From: Actinomycetota bacterium
Lineage (GTDB): Bacteria > Actinomycetota > Actinomycetes > S36-B12
DNA: 8,118 nt
Reading direction: 5' to 3'
Assembly: GCA_010029945.1 (NCBI GenBank)
Contig: RGQW01000073.1
Coordinates: 1 to 8,118, forward strand
The notes below the pieces were generated by a model. That model did not search any database and was not told where the DNA came from. It saw nothing but the letters and a program-made list of their open reading frames with translations. Below, piece after piece: positions 1 to 6,143 of this stretch. The position numbers and the translations under genes were made by a program. How positions within the stretch are numbered: position 1 is the first letter of the stretch; each line of letters opens with the position of its first letter.

Positions 1-1372
1 AGCGATCTACCTCCTGCTCTTCGTCTCGCTCATCGGATGTGTCCTGCCCCGCGTGGGTCATCACTGGAAAGCGATGCGCACGCCGCCGCCGATAGCGCCG
101 CGCAATCTGGACAGGATGCAAGCCTTCTCGTACGAAACGGTGGACGTTGCACCTGCAGATGTTTCATCCCACGTCAGCCAAGAGTTGCGGCGTCGCGGGT
201 GGCGGGTACGCACCGGCTCGGACACCGCGGTCGATGGGGATCCGGGTGGCGTATGGGTGTCCGCAGAAAAGGGCTACCTGCGTGAAACGGGAAACTTGAT
301 CTTCCACCTAGCGCTGGTCTTGATCTTGGTGGCCGTCGCTGCGGGCGGTCTTTTCGGATGGCGAGGAAACGTCATCGTCAAAGAGGGAAATGGGTTCTCC
401 AACACACTCACCCAATACGACGCGTGGGGCGGGGGACGACTCGCCACCGCAGACAGCATTCCGCCCTTCTCGTTCACTCTCGACGATTTCGACGTCGAGT
501 TCGAGCGGTCCGAAGCACAGCGGGGCGCTCCACGCCTGTTCGAAGCACGCGTCGCTGTGCAAAGCGAACCTGGCGCGGGGGCTCGGGAGGAACTCATCGA
601 AGTCAACTCCCCGATATCGATTGCAGGGGCGAAGGTCTTCTTGGTGGGGCATGGCTACGCACCATCCTTCATCGTCCGCGACTCCTCCGGTGACGTCGTT
701 TTCGATGACGACGTCGTCTTTCTCCCGCAGGATGGAAACTTCACGTCCACGGGCGTCATCAAGATTCCTGACTCCGACCCGCAGCTGGGATTCCGCGGGC
801 TGTTTTTGCCGACCTCCGCGATCGATGACATCCGCGGCCCCCACTCGGTGTTTCCCGATGCGGACGACCCTTCGGTCTTCTTGTCCGCCTGGTACGGCGA
901 CCTGGGGTTGGACTCAGGAGTGCCGCAGAGCATCTACTCGCTCTCGACGGACGAGATGGAGCAGATCGGCCTCCGGGCGCTGGTGCCCGGACAGGTGTGG
1001 GAGTTCGCCCAGGGCGAGATCGAATTCACCGGCTGGACGCGCTGGTCGTCGTTCCAGATCGCCTTCGACCCGGGCAAGGAGGCGGCGTTGGTCGCGTCGG
1101 TACTGGCCATGCTCGCGTTGACGGTGTCGTTGTTCACCCGCCGCCGCCGCATCTGGCTCAGAGCGCGAGATGACGAACAGGGAAGTACCCTCGTAAGCGT
1201 CGCCGGCTTGAGCAAAAGCGAAGCGGGCGACGTGTCGGAAGACGTACAAGCGGTGCAACAGATCGCGGCGGATGAGACCGCGGGACGTGAGGCAGCATCG
1301 AACGAAACGACGTCGACCGAGACGAGGGCAACCGAAGCGACGGCGAACGACGACAGGGAGCGCGAGCAATGA
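1..1372 (+). CDS. resB: ResB-like cytochrome c biogenesis protein, 5'-truncated by the window
   Basis: The reading frame is open from base 2 to the TGA at 1370-1372, so the gene starts outside the window. A GTG at 53 is in frame, but the codons before it read as membrane helix (AIYLLLFVSLIGCVLPR), a typical ResB segment that ends in the conserved LP, so 53 is not the true start. Next come a basic/proline stretch (PPIAPRNLDRM), another helix at about 293-361 (GNLIFHLALVLILVAVAAG, with the His conserved in this family), a large extracytoplasmic domain, and a last helix at about 1079-1140 followed by RRRR. From about 1150 the C-terminal tail is charged and rich in Glu, Ala and Thr, probably disordered and cytoplasmic. 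In System II maturation, ResB (Ccs1) works with CcsB/CcsA to move haem out and attach it to apocytochrome c CXXCH motifs. The adjoining ccsB supports the call. The true start and first helix or helices are not visible. Confidence 0.93.
   Translation, partial: AIYLLLFVSLIGCVLPRVGHHWKAMRTPPPIAPRNLDRMQAFSYETVDVAPADVSSHVSQELRRRGWRVRTGSDTAVDGDPGGVWVSAEKGYLRETGNLIFHLALVLILVAVAAGGLFGWRGNVIVKEGNGFSNTLTQYDAWGGGRLATADSIPPFSFTLDDFDVEFERSEAQRGAPRLFEARVAVQSEPGAGAREELIEVNSPISIAGAKVFLVGHGYAPSFIVRDSSGDVVFDDDVVFLPQDGNFTSTGVIKIPDSDPQLGFRGLFLPTSAIDDIRGPHSVFPDADDPSVFLSAWYGDLGLDSGVPQSIYSLSTDEMEQIGLRALVPGQVWEFAQGEIEFTGWTRWSSFQIAFDPGKEAALVASVLAMLALTVSLFTRRRRIWLRARDDEQGSTLVSVAGLSKSEAGDVSEDVQAVQQIAADETAGREAASNETTSTETRATEATANDDREREQ
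1355..1360 (+). promoter_or_regulatory. Ribosome binding site of ccsB inside resB
   Basis: AGGGAG lies 8 nt before the ATG at 1369 and within the last codons of resB. It fixes the ccsB start and, with the ATGA stop/start overlap, suggests translational coupling. Confidence 0.7.
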
Positions 1373-2331
1373 CCGACGGTGGTTCGGTGAGCTTGGCCGA
1401 AGCCAGCAACGCTGCCATCTACGCGACCATGGTCACCCTGACCATCGCCATGGTCCTGTTCGCCGCATCCTTCGCCAGCGGTCGGCGCCGAAGCACATCG
1501 TCGTCGAGCGCCGCAAGTCGCGAGACAGCAGAGGGCAGCGTTGCCGTCATCGACCGGGTGGATACCGCGGTTGCCGCCGAACCCGGCCGACGGTTGGCGA
1601 ACGTCGCCATGTCGCTCACGTGGCTGGCTACCGGGTTGCTCACCGTCGGTTTGATCCTGCGTGGGCTGTGGGCTGGTCGGGTGCCGTGGGGAAACATGTA
1701 CGAGTTCTCGATCAGCTCGGCATGGGGCGTTCTCGTTGTTTTCCTCGTGCTGTCGACTCGTCGGGACCTTCGGTGGTTGGGCTTATTTGTCGTGACGCCG
1801 GCGCTGCTCACGCTCGGCCTCGCCGTCACGGTGTTGTACACCGAGGCGGCGCAACTGGTGCCGGCACTCAAGTCCTATTGGTTGGTCATCCACGTCTCGG
1901 CGGCAATCATCTGTGCGGGAGCCTTCACCGTCGCTGCGTCGTCGGCAGCTCTGTCGCTGGTGCAGTCCATGCGAGAGCAACGAGGCCTGACCTGGCAGGG
2001 CGTGATGGCGTCGACGCCGTCGACGGAGAAGCTGCAGACCTTCACCAGCCGCATCATCGCTTTCGCTTTTCCGCTGTGGACCTTCGCCGTGATCGCCGGT
2101 GCCATCTGGGCGGAGAACGCGTGGGGGCGTTACTGGGGCTGGGACCCGAAGGAAACCTGGGCCTTCATCACGTGGGTGGTCTACGCCGCCTACCTGCACG
2201 CCCGATCAACCGCCGGGTGGCGGGGAAACCGGGCTTCGTGGATTGCGATCCTGGGGCTCGTGACCTTCTTGATCAACTACTTCGGCGTCAACATCTTCGT
2301 TAACAGCCTGCATTCCTACGCCGGGTTGTAA
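1369..2331 (+). CDS. ccsB: CcsB/ResC (CcsA family) cytochrome c synthetase subunit, haem handling
   Basis: The 320-aa polytopic membrane protein carries the tryptophan-rich haem-binding WWD signature at residues 247-264 (WAENAWGRYWGWDPKETW). Conserved histidines that can act as axial haem ligands are visible at H175 (WLVIHVSAA) and H315 in the C-terminal SLHSYAGL. This is the usual arrangement of the CcsA/CcsB/CcmC family (cytochrome_C_asm domain). A first helix at about 15-37 is followed by a Ser/Arg-rich loop (about 38-76) before the conserved core, a layout often seen in actinobacterial CcsB. Its start overlaps the resB stop as ATGA and has a good Shine-Dalgarno, so the two partners are made from one message. 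Together they export haem and ligate it to cytochrome c. The length is normal and the gene looks intact. Confidence 0.95.
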   Translation: MTDGGSVSLAEASNAAIYATMVTLTIAMVLFAASFASGRRRSTSSSSAASRETAEGSVAVIDRVDTAVAAEPGRRLANVAMSLTWLATGLLTVGLILRGLWAGRVPWGNMYEFSISSAWGVLVVFLVLSTRRDLRWLGLFVVTPALLTLGLAVTVLYTEAAQLVPALKSYWLVIHVSAAIICAGAFTVAASSAALSLVQSMREQRGLTWQGVMASTPSTEKLQTFTSRIIAFAFPLWTFAVIAGAIWAENAWGRYWGWDPKETWAFITWVVYAAYLHARSTAGWRGNRASWIAILGLVTFLINYFGVNIFVNSLHSYAGL

Positions 2332-2364
2332 GCGTTCGATCCGTCGACGCAGTACCGCGTGAGA

Positions 2365-2670
2365 TTACGTGGGCTCGCCCCGGCGGCGCTTCATCTTCTT
2401 GCTCCACACATCGTCGTCGAGCTTGCGAAGGAAGCGCGGATCATCGTCGGGCGCCACGGGGCCGCTTCGTCGCCACCAGCCCCCGCCCTCGGGCCAGGCG
2501 CGACCGAGAATCAACCACAACACTCCGCCGACGAGCGGCAAGACGATCACCAGGAGCATCCATAGCCATTTCGGAAGTGAGCGTGCATGGCCCTTCGGCG
2601 TGCGTGCCACATCGATGATGAAGTAGATGTAGAGCGCCACTGCGAGCAGGACAAGGATGACTCGAAGCAT
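2365..2670 (-). CDS. Small membrane protein with PLDc_N (phospholipase D nuclease N-terminal) domain
   Basis: The 101-aa protein has a helix at about residues 3-20, the motif IDVARTPKGHARSLPKWLW, and a second helix at about 36-56 ending LWLILGR. That pattern (short helix, acidic D before R, polar loop with LPKWLW, second helix, then L..GR) is the PLDc_N domain found alone in many actinobacterial small proteins and at the N-terminus of cardiolipin synthases. No HKD catalytic motif is present, so no phospholipase activity is expected. The tail (about 57-101) is soluble, with WPEGGGWWRR and a basic KKMKRRR end. It converges on ccsB (33 bp between stops) and diverges from the DUF4229 gene. No Shine-Dalgarno precedes the ATG, but a TANNNT box does (see 2680-2685). 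The function is unknown; its place beside ccs and men genes suggests a membrane or respiration-related role, which is inference only. Confidence 0.85.
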   Translation of the reverse strand: MLRVILVLLAVALYIYFIIDVARTPKGHARSLPKWLWMLLVIVLPLVGGVLWLILGRAWPEGGGWWRRSGPVAPDDDPRFLRKLDDDVWSKKMKRRRGEPT

Positions 2671-2679
2671 GATCGAATA

Positions 2680-2685
2680 ATGGTA
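2680..2685 (-). promoter_or_regulatory. Candidate -10 box for the PLDc_N gene
   Basis: On the minus strand TACCAT (matching TANNNT) ends 9 nt before the ATG, which would give a leaderless or nearly leaderless transcript. This fits the absence of a Shine-Dalgarno. I see no convincing -35 hexamer. Confidence 0.4.
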
Positions 2686-2744
2686 ACTGTGATGGGCCGT
2701 GATCTCTCTTTGACCACTACCGACCGTCGCACCTACGACGCGGG

Positions 2745-2750
2745 TACGGT
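2745..2750 (+). promoter_or_regulatory. Candidate -10 box for the DUF4229 gene (leaderless)
   Basis: TACGGT (TANNNT) is followed by 6 nt and then the GTG start at 2757, the usual geometry for actinobacterial leaderless genes. An alternative is TTGACC (2710-2715) with TACGAC (2734-2739) at 18-bp spacing, which would give a leader of only about 11 nt. Confidence 0.45.
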
Positions 2751-2756
2751 GGCGGC

Positions 2757-3182
2757 GTGAGTGACCGCCAGTCGGATAACCAGTCGGACAAGCGAGATGG
2801 GCCCCGCCGCTCAGGCATCGTCACGGTGATCGTCTTCACCGCACTGCGGATCGGCCTGTTCCTCGGCGTCTGGCTGTTGCTGCAGATCATTACCCCGCTT
2901 CGAGGATTGTGGGCGTTGGTTGTGGCGATCATCTTGTCCGGAGTTATCAGTGCCTTCGCTTTGAATCGACAGCGTTCGGCGATGGGAGAGGTGGTAGGTC
3001 GATTCTTCGGGGGGATAAACGACCGCATTGATGCCGCGTCACGAGCCGAGGATGACTCAGATGAACAGGGGCAGGACCAATCCGGTGGAGAGCGCGACAC
3101 AGTAGGCAATGACGAGTCGGCCGGTGGCGACGAGAGCGGCGATGAGCCCGGGTCCGACGGCCCCCGAGGTAACCACGCGTAG
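2757..3182 (+). CDS. DUF4229 domain membrane protein
   Basis: The 141-aa protein has a hydrophilic N-terminus (residues 1-20), two closely spaced helices at about 21-45 and 48-69 (turn ITPLRGLW), then a basic/amphipathic stretch (RQRSAMGEVVGRFFGGINDR, 71-90) and an acidic, Gly/Asp/Glu/Ser-rich tail (98-141). This two-helix core followed by an R..M...V..RF...NDRID stretch matches the actinobacterial DUF4229 family, which is often found beside menA; the match is from memory. The start is a GTG without a Shine-Dalgarno but with a TANNNT box 6 nt upstream. The last 41 residues and the stop lie opposite the end of menA. Function is unknown; linkage suggests a menaquinone or membrane-related role, which is inference. 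Confidence 0.85.
   Translation: MSDRQSDNQSDKRDGPRRSGIVTVIVFTALRIGLFLGVWLLLQIITPLRGLWALVVAIILSGVISAFALNRQRSAMGEVVGRFFGGINDRIDAASRAEDDSDEQGQDQSGGERDTVGNDESAGGDESGDEPGSDGPRGNHA
3057..3182. other. 126-bp convergent coding overlap of DUF4229 gene and menA, in codon register
   Basis: The 3' ends of the two convergent genes overlap by 42 codons. Both frames use the same codon boundaries, so middle codon bases pair with each other. Hydrophobic menA codons (T in the middle) therefore become polar codons (A in the middle) on the other strand: the menA end LPLFI lies opposite DEQGQ. The acidic DUF4229 tail is thus the mirror image of the last MenA helices. No terminator hairpin is seen between the genes. 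Confidence 0.85.
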
Positions 3183-3944
3183 CGGGGGAACAGCCCAGGG
3201 GAGCGCGGCAAGTCCGAGTAGTGGCCAGAGGCCATCGCCGGAGTTCACCAGCGCCACCACGACGACCGCGACGAAGGCGATCACGATCAATGCGACGTAC
3301 AGGGCTCTGGTCTTGCTATCCCCGAGCCGAACCGCGAGCGTCAACTTGCCGGACGAGCGATCGGTGGGGATATCCCGGAGATTGTTGGTGACGAGAATGG
3401 CGGATGTGAGCGCGCCGATTCCCACGCTGGCCGCGATCGCCGCTGCGGTGACTGTTCCCGTTTGGACATAGAGCGTTCCCAGAACGGGAACCAGGCCGAA
3501 GAAGACGAAGACGAAGACCTCACCCCAACCCGCGTATCCGTAGGGTCGTGATCCCCCGGTGTAGAACCAGGCCGCCCCGATCGACGCCGCGCCGACGATG
3601 AGAAGCCACCAGAATCCTGAAAGGGAAACGAGCACAAGTCCGGCAAGGGCGGCGACGAGGAAACTTGTGAAGGCCGCGTTTCGGACGGCGCGAGGTGCGG
3701 CAATTCCCTGCCCAACCAACCGAAGAGGGCCTACGCGATCGGCGTCGGTTCCCCGGATGCCGTCGCTGTAGTCGTTCGCGTAGTTCACACCGATTTGCAG
3801 TGCAAGCGCCACGATCAAGGCCAGACATGCGCGAGCGGGAATCCAGTCGGCCCCGGCGAGAGCCGTACCGATGACGACGGGGGCGACAGCGGCCGGGAGA
3901 GTGCGAGGGCGTGCCCCCGCCCACCATTGCGCAGACGTTGTCAC
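3057..3944 (-). CDS. menA: 1,4-dihydroxy-2-naphthoate polyprenyltransferase (MenA)
   Basis: The 295-aa, very hydrophobic UbiA-superfamily protein transfers a polyprenyl chain from its diphosphate to DHNA, giving demethylmenaquinone in the membrane. The first Asp-rich motif is at residues 54-70 (NYANDYSDGIRGTDADR), followed by the MenA-typical VGPLRLVGQG. The second is at 187-206 (NNLRDIPTDRSSGKLTLAVR). These bind Mg2+ and diphosphate. The N-terminal WWAGARPRTLPAAVAPV is also typical of MenA. About eight or nine helices can be counted and the length is normal. The GTG start overlaps the menE stop (GTGA, 3941-3944) and has an AGAGGG Shine-Dalgarno, so it is the second gene of a menE-menA operon. 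The 3' end overlaps the DUF4229 gene on the other strand. Confidence 0.97.
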   Translation of the reverse strand: MTTSAQWWAGARPRTLPAAVAPVVIGTALAGADWIPARACLALIVALALQIGVNYANDYSDGIRGTDADRVGPLRLVGQGIAAPRAVRNAAFTSFLVAALAGLVLVSLSGFWWLLIVGAASIGAAWFYTGGSRPYGYAGWGEVFVFVFFGLVPVLGTLYVQTGTVTAAAIAASVGIGALTSAILVTNNLRDIPTDRSSGKLTLAVRLGDSKTRALYVALIVIAFVAVVVVALVNSGDGLWPLLGLAALPWAVPPLRVVTSGAVGPGLIAALVATGRLVIAYCVALSTGLVLPLFI

Positions 3945-5173
3945 GCGGTGCCCTCTTTCCGCGATGGTGCGATCCTCAGGCCGGCGGATGCCGCGGTGGC
4001 GTGTCGATCGACCTTGCCCGTCAACGTTCGCGTCAGGGTGTCCACCTGCCGGAGGACAGTGGGACAGGCGATAGCTCCGAGTGTCGGTGAGATCCAGGCT
4101 CGAAGTTCCTCGTGGTCGAGGGGATCTCCGACATAGACCATCGCGATACGGGGCCCGTCTGTCGTTTCCGCATCGCTTGATTCGCCGACTGTCACAACGA
4201 TGAGCGACGCCTCGATCCCCGGATGCTGATCGACTCTTTCCTGGACTGCCGCCAGATCCACATTGACGCCGTGAAGGCTCACGATGTCGTCGAGCCGACC
4301 GTCGATACGTACGAGCCCCTCTATCCAGGAGCCGCGGTCGTTGGTTCGAAGCCAGTGGCCATCGAATGCGCGGTCGTCTCCGTCTCGATACCCCTGCGCC
4401 AACATCGGTCCCGAGATGCAGACGCGGCTATCGGCGTCGTCGATACGCACCTCGACACCGTCGAGGGGGCGCCCGTCGAAGACGCAACCGCCGCTAGTTT
4501 CGGTCATCCCGTAGGTCGTGGTCAGGGTGATGCCTGCGTCCCGGCAACGACTCGTGAGTTGTGGATCAACGGGGCCGCCCCCGACGAGCGTCAGGGAGCA
4601 CTGGCGCAAAGTCTCCTGCCCAACAGCGGTGGCGAGCAGTCGTGTTACTTGCGAAGGAACCAACGAGACCGCAATCGGACGCCCCGTAGCCGTTGCTTCA
4701 CGTACGGCCGTGGCGAATGCGTCGTCGGTGAAGGGTTCGGCGCCTCCGATACTTCGCACGGCGATGGGGCGGATTCCGGTGTCGTGGGCTCGAATCATCA
4801 CGTTCAGGCCGCCGATGGATGTGGGTGGCAGCGCGAGAACCCAGATCGGATCGCCGTCTACGCGTGCGTGCACCTGTGCGGTGGTGGCGGTGAGCGCGTG
4901 CGCGCCGAGCATGACGCCCCGAGGGTGGCCGGTCGACCCGGAGGTACTGATCACGACCGCCGTGTCGTGGGGTACCGGTTCTTCGGGACGGACGGCATCG
5001 CGGACGGCGCGAACGAGGGGCGCGGGAAGTGATGCGGACTCGCGCGGGATGGGGGCGATCGCCGCATCGTGGGCCAGGGCGGCATCGAGTGGACTCCACA
5101 GTGCCTCGATCGCCGCAGGACCGGGCGGCACCTCGACGAGTTCGAGGGGTCGGGAGCCATCGGGAATCGACAT
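3941..5173 (-). CDS. menE: o-Succinylbenzoate-CoA ligase (MenE), ANL superfamily
   Basis: With the ATG at 5173 this is a 410-aa adenylate-forming enzyme that converts o-succinylbenzoate, ATP and CoA to OSB-CoA. Visible motifs (numbered from that Met): phosphate loop TSGSTGHPRG at 77-86, TTYGMTETSGG at about 219-229, the ATP-ribose Asp in LRTNDRG (D279; the more usual form is TGD), the hinge GRLDD at 292-296, and the catalytic LTGKVDR with K387. It is somewhat shorter than E. coli MenE, in line with compact actinobacterial versions that lack much of the N-terminal region. The frame stays open to upstream starts at 5212 (ATG) and 5224 (GTG), but these would lie inside menB, and the ATG at 5173 follows a TACGCT box by 7 nt. 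The assignment to MenE rather than another acyl-CoA ligase rests on the flanking menA and menB. Confidence 0.92.
   Translation of the reverse strand: MSIPDGSRPLELVEVPPGPAAIEALWSPLDAALAHDAAIAPIPRESASLPAPLVRAVRDAVRPEEPVPHDTAVVISTSGSTGHPRGVMLGAHALTATTAQVHARVDGDPIWVLALPPTSIGGLNVMIRAHDTGIRPIAVRSIGGAEPFTDDAFATAVREATATGRPIAVSLVPSQVTRLLATAVGQETLRQCSLTLVGGGPVDPQLTSRCRDAGITLTTTYGMTETSGGCVFDGRPLDGVEVRIDDADSRVCISGPMLAQGYRDGDDRAFDGHWLRTNDRGSWIEGLVRIDGRLDDIVSLHGVNVDLAAVQERVDQHPGIEASLIVVTVGESSDAETTDGPRIAMVYVGDPLDHEELRAWISPTLGAIACPTVLRQVDTLTRTLTGKVDRHATAASAGLRIAPSRKEGTA
3951..3956 (-). promoter_or_regulatory. Ribosome binding site of menA inside menE
   Basis: On the minus strand AGAGGG stands 6 nt before the GTG start at 3944, in the last codons of menE. 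It supports the GTG start over a later one and suggests coupling to menE. Confidence 0.65.
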
Positions 5174-5180
5174 CGTGCCG

Positions 5181-5186
5181 AGCGTA
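5181..5186 (-). promoter_or_regulatory. Candidate leaderless -10 box of menE-menA
   Basis: On the minus strand TACGCT (TANNNT) is followed by CGGCACG (7 nt) and the menE ATG. The expected start of transcription falls at the A of the ATG. There is no Shine-Dalgarno and no obvious -35 hexamer; a -35 at standard spacing would fall at about 5204-5209, directly before the menB start codon. Confidence 0.55.
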
Positions 5187-5197
5187 GGTGCTGCCGG

Positions 5198-5203
5198 TAG
5201 CGT
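5198..5203 (+). promoter_or_regulatory. Candidate leaderless -10 box of menB-menC-menD
   Basis: TAGCGT (TANNNT) is followed by GGTTAGC (7 nt) and the menB ATG at 5211. There is no Shine-Dalgarno, so a leaderless message is likely. A -35 at standard spacing would fall at about 5175-5180, beside the menE start codon. The two opposed -10 boxes are only 11 bp apart. Confidence 0.55.
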
Positions 5204-5210
5204 GGTTAGC

Positions 5211-6143
5211 ATGGATACCCGCACGCACTACCCGCTTCCCCCCGTCGCTCCCGAGGATTCCCCGGTGTGGAACGACCCCGCCCACAGTTCCGTTCGACCG
5301 GGAGCAACGTGGGAGTCGGTGGGCTCGTATACGGATATTCGCTACGACGTTTCCTCCGGCGACAGTGCAGGGATCGCGAAGATCACCATCAACCGACCCC
5401 ACAAGCGAAATGCCTTTCGACCCCAAACATTGTTCGAGCTGTCCGATGCGATGAACCGCGCACGGGATGATGATCGGGTCGGTGTGATCGTCTTGACGGG
5501 TCAGGGAGATCTTGCTTTCTGTTCCGGTGGTGACCAGGTTATCCGTGGCGACGATGGCTACATCGGTGATGACGATGTCGCGGAGAAGGGGATAGGTCGG
5601 CTGAACGTTCTCGACCTGCAAATTCAAATTCGTCGCACCCCGAAACCCGTGATCGCCATGGTGGCCGGTTACGCGATCGGCGGTGGTCACGTTCTGCACG
5701 TCGTCTGCGACCTCAGCATCGCTGCGGACAATGCGCGATTCGGTCAGACCGGACCGAAAGTGGGGTCCTTCGACGGCGGTTATGGTTCCGGGTTGCTCGC
5801 GCGCACGATCGGTCAGAAGAGGTCGCGCGAGGTCTGGTACACGTGCCGGCAGTACGGAGCCGAGCAAGCCTTTGACTGGGGTTTGGTGAATGCGGTTGTC
5901 CCGATCGAAGACTTGGAGATCGAGACGGTTCGCTGGGCGAGTGACATGCTCGCGATGTCCCCTCTTGCGCTGCGCATGTTGAAGGCCTCGCACAACGCCG
6001 TCGACGACGGTCTTGCCGGCGTCCAACAACTGGCCGGCGATGCGACGCTGTTGTTCTACATGACCGAAGAGGCGCAAGAAGGACGAGACGCATATAAAGA
6101 TAAGCGGCGTCCGGACTTCGATCAGTTTCCGCGCCGTCCGTGA
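5211..6143 (+). CDS. menB: 1,4-Dihydroxy-2-naphthoyl-CoA synthase (MenB), glycine (type I) form
   Basis: The 310-aa crotonase-fold enzyme closes the OSB-CoA ring to DHNA-CoA. Visible: ITINRPHKRNAFRP (59-71), the oxyanion-hole region FCSGGDQ (103-109), YAIGGGH (154-160), FGQTGPKVGSFDGG (177-190) with the catalytic Asp at D188, the C-terminal FYMTEEAQEGRDAY with Y283, and the typical end RRPDFDQFPRRP. G181 sits where E. coli MenB has the glycine that makes it bicarbonate-dependent; mycobacterial MenB has Asp there. Long stretches resemble E. coli MenB as I recall it. The frame is open upstream to 4518, but that part is antisense to menE; the ATG at 5211 has a TAGCGT box 7 nt before it and suits the family length, with a roughly 25-residue N-terminal extension. 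It is the first gene of menB-menC-menD and ends in a GTGA overlap with menC. Confidence 0.96.
   Translation: MDTRTHYPLPPVAPEDSPVWNDPAHSSVRPGATWESVGSYTDIRYDVSSGDSAGIAKITINRPHKRNAFRPQTLFELSDAMNRARDDDRVGVIVLTGQGDLAFCSGGDQVIRGDDGYIGDDDVAEKGIGRLNVLDLQIQIRRTPKPVIAMVAGYAIGGGHVLHVVCDLSIAADNARFGQTGPKVGSFDGGYGSGLLARTIGQKRSREVWYTCRQYGAEQAFDWGLVNAVVPIEDLEIETVRWASDMLAMSPLALRMLKASHNAVDDGLAGVQQLAGDATLLFYMTEEAQEGRDAYKDKRRPDFDQFPRRP

Noticed and set aside
1272..2303. Plus-strand open frame of 343 codons overlapping resB and ccsB
   Set aside because: It is Arg/Gly/His-rich without any domain, while the other frame encodes an unmistakable CcsB.
2332..2364. Possible terminator between ccsB and the PLDc_N gene, including the 8-bp palindrome CGTCGACG at 2342-2349
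   Set aside because: The palindrome has no loop and no T-run, and no longer stem forms in this 33-bp gap.
4223..5032. Plus-strand open frame of 269 codons opposite menE
   Set aside because: It has no recognisable motif, no promoter or ribosome site, and lies wholly within well-conserved menE.
4518..5210. Open frame that would extend MenB by 231 residues at its N-terminus
   Set aside because: It is antisense to menE, gives low-complexity Arg/Ser/Ala sequence with no family match, and the ATG at 5211 fits MenB length and has a promoter box just before it.
4698..6077. Long minus-strand open frame (459 codons) across menB and the start of menE
   Set aside because: It is a high-GC shadow of menB; its C-terminal half is an Arg/His-rich run typical of out-of-frame GC-rich coding DNA.
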